Assembly: GCA_030841965.1 (NCBI GenBank)
Contig: JAUUSJ010000001.1
Span: forward strand, 51,056-115,055
Direction: 5' to 3'
Length of the DNA stretch: 64,000 nt
Source: Blautia sp.
GTDB taxonomy: Bacteria; Bacillota; Clostridia; Lachnospirales; Lachnospiraceae
The position numbers and the translations under genes were made by a program. This document shows, piece by piece, positions 54,720 through 61,242 of the stretch (within the stretch, counting starts at the first letter, position 1; each line of letters opens with the position of its first letter). The notes under the pieces are model-generated. The model was not told the DNA's origin and searched no databases. It saw nothing but the letters and a program-made list of their open reading frames with translations.

Positions 54720-54858
54720 TGTGTACAGAAATATATCTTTTAGGCTGTGTACGGAAGCATGTGTTTTAGGTTGTGTATAGGAGCATGTGTTTCAGGCTGT
54801 GTACGGGAGTATGTCTTTCAGGCTGTGTATAGGAGCATGTTTTTCTGGTTGTGTTGAC
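54717..54858. repeat. 26-bp tandem array built from the TACACA end of copy 4
   Basis: GGCTGTGTA (or GGTTGTGT) begins at 54717, 54743, 54769, 54795, 54821 and 54847: an exact 26-bp period, six units, with a tail like CGGGAGTATGTCTTTCA. The first unit starts with the last three bases of the element itself, so the array is an outward amplification of its junction. Confidence 0.9.
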
Positions 54859-55033
54859 GGAGGAGGAAAATATACAAGGTACAAATGTATGATGTATACC
54901 ATAGGTTAATGCTTATACTACTGACTAAATTTATGACTGCGGACATTGTGTAAGACTTGCAGTATAGTTTTTTGTGTATTAGTCAAGCAACGGTGGTTGA
55001 AGCAGGAAGCTCAGTAACTTGTTACCGAGTAGT

Positions 55034-56386
55034 TCACTTGCCCTTTAAAATTCTATCTACATCTTCCTCGACTTTTAGTAGAGTATTGTATAAATATTGA
55101 TTTTTTCCGGTCGAATCTTTTTCGTATTCGTGTTTATAGGAATAGACATCGATTAATTGATAATGATTCATTGCGGAGAAATTACCAGGTTTTACCATAT
55201 AAACTGGTCGGCTATTTACTTCTTCTATAACTAATCCACTTTCTTTCATTTTAAGTTTTAATGTCACAATTGCTTCATCTAAGGTGTATTCTCTTACTTG
55301 ATTAGAGGAGAAATTTCCCATAGAATATGCGATAAAGACTGTTTTTTTCTTTCCAGTTTTATCTTTGGTCTCCTTCGTTTTCATCTGTTGAAGAACATGA
55401 GGATGGCTTCCGATAATAATATCCGCTCCTTCTTTAATCAGAAGCTCTGCCAAATCTCGCTGTTTTTCGCTCACTGTGGTACTGTACTCCTCTCCCCAAT
55501 GAGGAAGCACTATGATACAGTCTGCTTTTTTTGCTCTGGCTTTTTTCATTTGACTTTTGATTTCTTTTTCTGTTAAATAATTAAAATGCTTTTTTGCTTC
55601 TGGAACATTTACATTTACTCCGTATGTGAAAGAGACAAACGCAATTCTCCATCCGTTTACTCGTTTGACTAAAATTTTATTTTTGTCTTTTTCTGATTTA
55701 TAGGAACCGACATGGCTAATTTTTGCCTCATCTAAAATATCGATTGTCCTGCTCACACCATGTTCTCCCTGGTCATATGCATGATTATTGGATGTCGTAA
55801 GAACGTCAAAACCAACGTTTTTAAGCGTTTTGGCAAGAGAATCTGGTGTGTTGAACATCGGATATCCCGAGTATCCTGATTCCGAACCACCAAATACGGT
55901 CTCCAAATTGCCGATTGTCAAATCTGCTTTTTTTAGATAAGGTTTTACATCCTCAAATGTTTTCGAGAAATCATAAGTTCCACTTGTATAATCATAGGCA
56001 TCCTCTAGTTGACGTCTATGACACATAATATCCCCGACAAAGGTGAGTTCAACGGATTTAGACGGAATTTCTTTCTCTTGCTTTGTCGTAGCAGTAGCCT
56101 CTTTAGTTGTATCGCTTGTCTGTTCTATAAATTCATTTTTCGTCTCCACCTTTTTTTGCGTGTGAACTACTTTGTTGATAACAATAATATTTTCTGCGAT
56201 AATTGCAATTGCAAGAATCGTCAGAGCTATATGTTTCCAAGAAATTTTCTTTATAACCATGCCAGTTGATAAATCATGATATATTGTCCGAATCTTTCTT
56301 TTTAGAGAGTCTATCTTTCCCGAGCGTTTTGTCTTTCTAAATTTTCTTCTAAAACCGATATTGATATTAAATTTTTGCTTTTTCAT
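55034..56386 (-). CDS. membrane-anchored CapA-family (PGA_cap) metallophosphatase-like protein
   Basis: 450 residues. A basic N-terminus (about 1-45) is followed by a membrane segment HIALTILAIAIIAENIIVIN (about 51-70) and a charged linker. The CapA domain spans about 115-385: LTFVGDIMCHRRQLEDAYDY, IGNLETVFGG, LTTSNNHAYDQGEHGV, IVLPHWGEEY, IIIGSHPHVLQQM, YSMGNFSS. The Asp/His/Asn positions fit a calcineurin-like metal site. CapA/PgsA proteins act in poly-gamma-glutamate capsule synthesis, but stand-alone copies like this one have no proven role. No capB or capC is present. Element copies 4 and 5 flank it. Confidence 0.9.
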   Translation of the reverse strand: MKKQKFNINIGFRRKFRKTKRSGKIDSLKRKIRTIYHDLSTGMVIKKISWKHIALTILAIAIIAENIIVINKVVHTQKKVETKNEFIEQTSDTTKEATATTKQEKEIPSKSVELTFVGDIMCHRRQLEDAYDYTSGTYDFSKTFEDVKPYLKKADLTIGNLETVFGGSESGYSGYPMFNTPDSLAKTLKNVGFDVLTTSNNHAYDQGEHGVSRTIDILDEAKISHVGSYKSEKDKNKILVKRVNGWRIAFVSFTYGVNVNVPEAKKHFNYLTEKEIKSQMKKARAKKADCIIVLPHWGEEYSTTVSEKQRDLAELLIKEGADIIIGSHPHVLQQMKTKETKDKTGKKKTVFIAYSMGNFSSNQVREYTLDEAIVTLKLKMKESGLVIEEVNSRPVYMVKPGNFSAMNHYQLIDVYSYKHEYEKDSTGKNQYLYNTLLKVEEDVDRILKGK

Positions 56387-56610
56387 CTTTTTCTTCCCCT
56401 ATAGTATATTTATCATTTTCCGCGCTTTGATAAAAACTTTTCTTTTGTTTTCATTTAAAAAAGTTTATAAGTTACCTTATATCATCTATATCTATGATAT
56501 AATAATTATTTTTATTATATCATAGAGTGAGGAAGATTTCTATTTAATATTAGACAATCATAGCATAAAATTTTTGTAAGTTGGGTTGTTTTGGTGGAGT
56601 GGGAGGAGAC

Positions 56611-56806
56611 GCTAAGAGAGTCCGTCGATATCTCCTCGAAAAACACGTTCGTTCCCACGGTTTTTCGACATACGCTGATTTTTGCCGCCTCCCGCAAACT
56701 CGCAGCTATGCTGCTCAGACAGTGCTCCAGCGGCAAAGCTAAGTATATCGAAAAACCGCTCCACTCTCTATCGTTTTTCGAGGAGATATCGACGGACTCT
56801 CTTGGC
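56611..56806 (-). repeat. 196-nt palindromic element, copy 5
   Basis: Arms 56611-56644 and 56773-56806 match at 33 of 34 positions (the exception is T-G). Apical hairpin in element orientation GCAGC-ATA-GCTGC, with the CGGTTTTTC/GAAAAACCG long stem. Its arm resembles those of copies 1 and 7 but differs at several bases on both sides. Confidence 0.9.
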
Positions 56807-57066
56807 TGTGTATTGGCAAGATACTCTAAACTTTTTTTTACGGAGATGATTACTATATAATTTGATTTTTTGTAAGTAAAAATAAACGCAAAAAAAACTT
56901 GTAAATATTCATGGATAATAGCCATATATTTATATTGTTAGTCATGTGAGTTTTATATAAACCATAGTAGATTATCCCAGCAGGTTTTCCGAAATATAGT
57001 ACTTTAGCTGTTTGCGTTTTACATGAACTATAGTAGATTATTCCACTGATACTTCGCCGATACACA

Positions 57067-57262
57067 GCGGAAAGAGGAGACAGGTATCTGCCCAACAAAC
57101 GATAGAGAGTGGAGCGATTTTTCGATATACTTAGCTTTGCCGCTGGAGCACTGTTTGAGCGCCGTAGGTGCGAGTTTGCGGGAGGCGGCAAAAATCGGCG
57201 TATGTCGAAAAATCGTGGGAACGAACGTGTTTGAGGGGCAGATACCTGTCTCCTCTTTTCGC
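57067..57262 (+). repeat. 196-nt palindromic element, copy 6
   Basis: Arms 57067-57100 and 57229-57262 pair except for a 2-nt internal mismatch and one G-T. Apical hairpin GCGCC-GTA-GGTGC (with a wobble), long stem CGATTTTTC/GAAAAATCG. The TACACA end faces left toward copy 5. Confidence 0.9.
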
Positions 57263-57323
57263 GTCTCTTTCCATATTCATCCTAGTCCCATTCCTTTTCG
57301 CGTCTCTTTCCATATTCATCCTA
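57256..57323 (+). repeat. 29-bp exact duplication of the GTCT-side end of copy 6
   Basis: The 29-mer starting TTTTCGCGTCTCTTTCCATA occurs at 57256-57284 and 57295-57323. The first includes the last seven bases of the element arm, so the second is a solo end fragment 39 bp further out. Confidence 0.85.
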
Positions 57324-57428
57324 TCCCCACCTCTTTCCTCATCTTTTGCCATATTTCCTATTTTTCTTCATTCTTCCTATCTTTCATTTATCTTGAATAT
57401 TAGTATTTCACAAAATACATAAAAAAAG

Positions 57429-57488
57429 GTTGACAGAAAGAAAGCTCAGTGATATTATACTAAAAGAATATCCGATTAAATTAATCGG
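57429..57488 (+). promoter_or_regulatory. iscR promoter and Rrf2-type operator
   Basis: TTGACA (57429-57434), a 17-bp spacer and TATTAT (57452-57457). Immediately downstream is the perfect palindrome TCCGATTAAATTAATCGGA (57470-57488). Placed over the transcription start, it is the likely binding site of the regulator encoded next, so the cluster is autoregulated. Confidence 0.85.
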
Positions 57489-57568
57489 AATTAAAACAAC
57501 AATATAAAATCCCAAAGGAAATAACTATAGAGCAGAGTTTTTCTACAAACCGTAATCGAGGTGAAAGC

Positions 57569-58027
57569 ATGAAATTATCAACAAAAGGTCGATACGGACT
57601 CCGTGCGATGGTGGATATCGCATATAATGGAAAGGAGCAACCAGTCTCTATTACAAATATTTCTTCCAGACAAAATATTACAGTAAGATATTTAGAACAA
57701 TTATTGGGTAAGCTAAGAAAGGCTGGTTTAATTCAAAGTGTCCGAGGAGCGCAGGGCGGATATATTTTAGCAAAACCTGCGAGCGAGATTTCGGTCGGTG
57801 CGATTTTAAGAGCCTTGGAGGGAGACTTGATTCCAGTTGCCTGCTCTGAGATAACAGGAGAAGAGGGAAAATGCAGCGGTGCCAATTCTTGTGTGACAAA
57901 GTATGTCTGGAAAAGAATTAACGATAGTATTCAAAAGACTGTCGATTCCATCTGGCTTAGCGAATTAGTGGAGGACAACGATAAGATGGAACAGATGAGT
58001 AATATAGATAGACCATGTGAAAGTTAA
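57569..58027 (+). CDS. iscR: Rrf2-family iron-sulfur cluster regulator IscR
   Basis: 152 residues with a winged-helix N-terminus (MKLSTKGRYGLRAMVDIAYN, NISSRQNITVRYLEQLLGKL) and the iron-sulfur cysteines C92, C102 and C108 in CSEITGEEGKCSGANSC. E. coli IscR has three Cys at similar places with tighter spacing. The regulator senses cluster status and controls isc genes. It starts the iscR-iscS-iscU run, behind a palindromic operator. CymR is the nearest alternative family, but CymR lacks these cysteines. Confidence 0.92.
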   Translation: MKLSTKGRYGLRAMVDIAYNGKEQPVSITNISSRQNITVRYLEQLLGKLRKAGLIQSVRGAQGGYILAKPASEISVGAILRALEGDLIPVACSEITGEEGKCSGANSCVTKYVWKRINDSIQKTVDSIWLSELVEDNDKMEQMSNIDRPCES

Positions 58028-58048
58028 GAAGGATAGGAGATAGAGAGT

Positions 58049-59233
58049 ATGGAAAAGATTATTTATTTAGACCACGCTGCCACTACGCCAGCGAGAAAAG
58101 AGGTAGTGGAGGCAATGATGCCTTATTTTACAGAGAAATTTGGAAACCCATCTAGTATTTATAGCTTTGCATCTGATAATAAAAAAGTTATCACTGATGT
58201 GAGAGAGAAGATTGCAGATTCTCTTAATACTAATGCGCAGGATATTTATTTTACAGCGGGTGGTTCCGAATCGGATAACTGGGCTTTGAAAGCTACAGCT
58301 GAGGCTTATAAGAAGAAAGGAAATCATATTATTACAAGTAAGATTGAGCATCACGCAATCTTACACACATGTGAGTACTTGGAGAAGAATGGATTTGAGG
58401 TAACATATATAGATGTGGATGAGAATGGTATTTTACGCCTTGACCAGTTAAAAGAGGCGATTCGACCAGAGACGATTTTGATTTCTATTATGTTTGCAAA
58501 TAATGAGATTGGAACAATTCAGCCGATTAAAGAGATTGGCGCAATCGCAAAGGAGCATGGAATTTTATTCCACACAGATGCAGTTCAGGCGTACGGACAG
58601 CTTCCAATTGATGTGGAGGAGCTAAATATTGATATGCTTAGCGCGAGCGGTCATAAATTAAATGGACCAAAAGGAATTGGTTTCTTATATATCCGTAAAG
58701 GACTTAAGCTTCGTTCCTTTATACATGGAGGAGCTCAGGAGAGAAGTAGAAGAGCTGGAACAGAGAATGTGACAGGTATTGTAGGTCTTGGCAAGGCAGT
58801 TGAGATTGCGATGGCTACAATGGAAGAGAGAACGAAAAAGGAGACAGAGCTTCGTGATTATTTGATTACGAGAATTTTGGCAGAGATTCCTTATGCCAGA
58901 TTAAATGGCGACAGAGTGAGGAGACTTCCAAACAATGTGAATATAAGTTTCCAGTTTATTGAGGGAGAATCGATGTTGATTATGCTCGATATGGCGGGAA
59001 TCTGTGCATCAAGTGGTTCCGCATGTACTTCGGGTTCCCTAGACCCATCTCATGTCTTATTGGCGATTGGATTGCCACATGAGATTGCACACGGCTCTCT
59101 TAGAATGACACTTGGAGAGGAAAATACAAAAGAAGAGATGGACTATGTAGTAGATCAGTTAAAGGAGATTGTCGGCAAGCTTAGAAGTATGTCACCTTTA
59201 TATGAAGATTTTGTAAAAAAATCAAATAAATAA
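58049..59233 (+). CDS. iscS: cysteine desulfurase (IscS/NifS)
   Basis: 394-residue PLP enzyme that moves sulfur from cysteine to IscU and to MnmA. It begins IIYLDHAATTPARKEVVEAM. The PLP lysine is in SASGHKLNGPKGIGFLYI (about residue 203) and the persulfide cysteine is in CASSGSACTSGSLDPSHVL (about 325), a class I-type loop. It lies 21 bp after iscR. iscU follows after a spacer holding a family 2 repeat. Confidence 0.97.
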   Translation: MEKIIYLDHAATTPARKEVVEAMMPYFTEKFGNPSSIYSFASDNKKVITDVREKIADSLNTNAQDIYFTAGGSESDNWALKATAEAYKKKGNHIITSKIEHHAILHTCEYLEKNGFEVTYIDVDENGILRLDQLKEAIRPETILISIMFANNEIGTIQPIKEIGAIAKEHGILFHTDAVQAYGQLPIDVEELNIDMLSASGHKLNGPKGIGFLYIRKGLKLRSFIHGGAQERSRRAGTENVTGIVGLGKAVEIAMATMEERTKKETELRDYLITRILAEIPYARLNGDRVRRLPNNVNISFQFIEGESMLIMLDMAGICASSGSACTSGSLDPSHVLLAIGLPHEIAHGSLRMTLGEENTKEEMDYVVDQLKEIVGKLRSMSPLYEDFVKKSNK

Positions 59234-59268
59234 AATAATCGACACTAGAGATTAGGTTAATAGATTGA

Positions 59269-59342
59269 GAATTGCGGGAGCACATTGTGCGGAGCAATTC
59301 GGTATCATAGGGGTCAAAAGGCCTTTTGACCCCAACATCATA
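59269..59342 (+). repeat. two-hairpin repeat (family 2), copy d
   Basis: The best-formed copy: GAATTGC...GCAATTC encloses GCACATTGTGC. After GGTATCATA, the second hairpin GGGGTCAAAAGGCCTTTTGA plus CCCC is a perfect palindrome, followed by AACATCATAG. It sits between iscS and iscU in one operon, so it would be present in the shared transcript. Confidence 0.9.
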
Positions 59343-59384
59343 GATTTTAGTTAGATAGTAGATATTGATGGAGGAAGATGAATT

Positions 59385-59822
59385 ATGTACAGCGAAAAAG
59401 TTATGGATCATTTTACACACCCAAGAAATATGGGAGAGATTGAGAATGCAAGCGGTGTTGGAACAGTGGGAAATGCAAAATGTGGAGATATCATGCGTAT
59501 CTATTTTGATATTGATGATGACGGCATTATTCAGGATGTAAAATTCAAGACATTTGGCTGTGGTGCGGCTGTCGCTACAAGCAGTATGGCGACAGAGCTT
59601 GTAAAGGGCAAATCAGTTCAGGAGGCATTACAGGTAACAAATAAAGCAGTTATGGAAGCTTTAGATGGACTTCCACCAGTGAAAGTTCACTGTTCTTTAT
59701 TAGCTGAGGAGGCTATCCATGCAGCACTTTGGGATTATGCCGAGAAGAATGGTGTCAAGATTGAGGGACTTAAAAAACCAAAGGCTGATATCGGTGACGA
59801 AGAGGTTGAGGAAGAATATTAA
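59385..59822 (+). CDS. iscU: iron-sulfur cluster scaffold protein (IscU/NifU N-terminal type)
   Basis: 145 residues. The three cluster-ligand cysteines appear in VGNAKCGDIMRI (about residue 33), TFGCGAAVATSSM (about 58) and VKVHCSLLAEEAIH (about 101), with the conserved Asp after the first Cys (CGD). It starts MYSEKVMDHFTHPRNMG, as usual. The clostridial NifU-like form receives sulfur from IscS and passes clusters on. GGAGGAAGATGA precedes the ATG. A terminator follows. Confidence 0.96.
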   Translation: MYSEKVMDHFTHPRNMGEIENASGVGTVGNAKCGDIMRIYFDIDDDGIIQDVKFKTFGCGAAVATSSMATELVKGKSVQEALQVTNKAVMEALDGLPPVKVHCSLLAEEAIHAALWDYAEKNGVKIEGLKKPKADIGDEEVEEEY

Positions 59823-59883
59823 TTTTGAATTTAGAATAAATATCCAATGGCGATAATCAAATTTATGTCCTAATGGGATGAAC

Positions 59884-59928
59884 AAAGCTGTTATAGGGAG
59901 AAGATATATTCTCCTTATAACAGCTTTT
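59884..59928 (+). terminator. terminator after iscU
   Basis: AAAGCTGTTATAGGGAGA (59884-59901) pairs with TCTCCTTATAACAGCTTTT (59910-59928), a long stem with a T-run. Confidence 0.85.
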
Positions 59929-60064
59929 GTATTGGAAAGTATTTTAAATTTTATAAGATTTAATTTTTTGGAAGAATCTTTGGAGTGGACGAGGAGAATA
60001 AAATATGATAATATATCGTCCAAAGCAGGCTAAGAAAATATAGTAAAAAGAGAGGAAGAACTTT

Positions 60065-61147
60065 ATGAGTGAAAAAGTAGTGGTTGGAATGTCAGGTGGT
60101 GTGGATTCCTCAGCAGCGGCATATTTATTAAAGCAGCAGGGATACGATGTTATCGGTGTCACAATGCAGATTTGGCAAGATGAGGCGATAGAGACGCAGT
60201 CAGAAAATGGTGGCTGCTGTGGACTTTCCGCCGTGGATGATGCGAGACGTGTCGCGCAGAAGTTGGAGATTCCATATTATGTGATGAATTTTAAAAAAGA
60301 GTTTCAGGAAAATGTAATTGATTATTTTATAGATGAATATAAAAATGCGAGAACTCCAAATCCATGCATTGCCTGCAATCGATATGTGAAGTGGGAGTCG
60401 CTTTTAGCGCGCTCTTTAAGCATTGGGGCAGATAAGATTGCGACTGGACATTACGCGAGAGTGATTCAATTGCCAAATGGACGATATACTCTCAAAACTT
60501 CTGTATATGCTCCAAAGGACCAAACTTATGCCCTCTATAATTTAAATCAGCATCAATTATCGCATACCCTCATGCCTGTCGGAGAGTACTCAAAGGATGA
60601 AATCAGACAGATGGCAAAGGACGCAGGACTTTTGGTGGCGAATAAACCAGATAGCCAGGAAATTTGCTTTGTTCCAGATAATGACTATGCGGGATTTATC
60701 GAGAGAGAGACGGGTGAGGTATTTCCAGAGGGGAATTTTGTCGATATGGATGGAAATATCGTCGGAAAGCATAAGGGAATTATCCATTATACAATTGGTC
60801 AGAGAAAAGGTCTTGGAATTGCACTTGGAAGACCGGTTTTTGTGGCAGATATCAGAAAGGATACAAATGAAGTAGTACTCGGAGACAATGAAGATATTTT
60901 TGGTCGAAAACTTACGGCAAATCGATTGAATTTTATGTCAATTGAAAAACTAGAAGGTCAGATGAGAGTGACGGCCAAAATTCGCTATAATCATAAAGGA
61001 GCTCCCGCCACAATTTCGATGATAGATGAAGATACAGTACTTTGCGTTTTTGATGAGCCTCAAAGAGCGATTACACCAGGACAGGCGGTTGTATTTTACG
61101 AGGAAGATTATATTGTCGGTGGAGGAACTATCATTGGAAAAAAGTAG
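60065..61147 (+). CDS. mnmA: tRNA-specific 2-thiouridylase MnmA
   Basis: MnmA thiolates the wobble uridine of Lys, Glu and Gln tRNAs with sulfur from the desulfurase. 360 residues: PP-loop [16 protein letters not shown] (residues 7-22), catalytic Cys in [14 protein letters not shown] (about 100) and the second Cys in [13 protein letters not shown] (about 200). [16 protein letters not shown] and the C-terminal [20 protein letters not shown] complete the pattern. It lies just after the isc cluster but behind its own terminator-separated start. Confidence 0.97.
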   Translation: MSEKVVVGMSGGVDSSAAAYLLKQQGYDVIGVTMQIWQDEAIETQSENGGCCGLSAVDDARRVAQKLEIPYYVMNFKKEFQENVIDYFIDEYKNARTPNPCIACNRYVKWESLLARSLSIGADKIATGHYARVIQLPNGRYTLKTSVYAPKDQTYALYNLNQHQLSHTLMPVGEYSKDEIRQMAKDAGLLVANKPDSQEICFVPDNDYAGFIERETGEVFPEGNFVDMDGNIVGKHKGIIHYTIGQRKGLGIALGRPVFVADIRKDTNEVVLGDNEDIFGRKLTANRLNFMSIEKLEGQMRVTAKIRYNHKGAPATISMIDEDTVLCVFDEPQRAITPGQAVVFYEEDYIVGGGTIIGKK

Positions 61148-61180
61148 GAATTGGATTATCCAATAGCAAAGTTCTTTAGA

Positions 61181-61209
61181 TTTACCTTCCAGAAAAATTA
61201 TGATAGAAT
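61181..61209 (+). promoter_or_regulatory. candidate promoter of the subtilase gene
   Basis: TTTACC (61181-61186), a 17-bp spacer and TAGAAT (61204-61209), 34 bp before the start codon. Confidence 0.65.
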
Positions 61210-61242
61210 GATAAATAAAAATGGGAGGGAGAATGTGAGAAG

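Larger units (their letters stand above)
54395..55033. other. gene-free interval with element copy 4 and end-derived repeats
   Basis: 639 bp between modC and the end of capA. It holds four diverged GACGCT units (54401-54523), element copy 4, and a 26-bp tandem array (54717-54858). The rest (54860-55033) has a small GTAACTTGTTAC palindrome near the capA stop. No gene is supported. Confidence 0.7.
56387..57568. other. gene-free interval of 1.2 kb with two inverted 196-nt elements and the iscR promoter
   Basis: Contains element copies 5 and 6 in inverted orientation with their TACACA ends facing each other, 260 bp apart. Between them is a short direct repeat (ATAGTAGATTATYCCA at about 56965 and 57021). 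A 29-bp duplication follows copy 6. The iscR promoter and operator are at 57429-57488. Frames crossing the elements are not genes. Confidence 0.7.
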
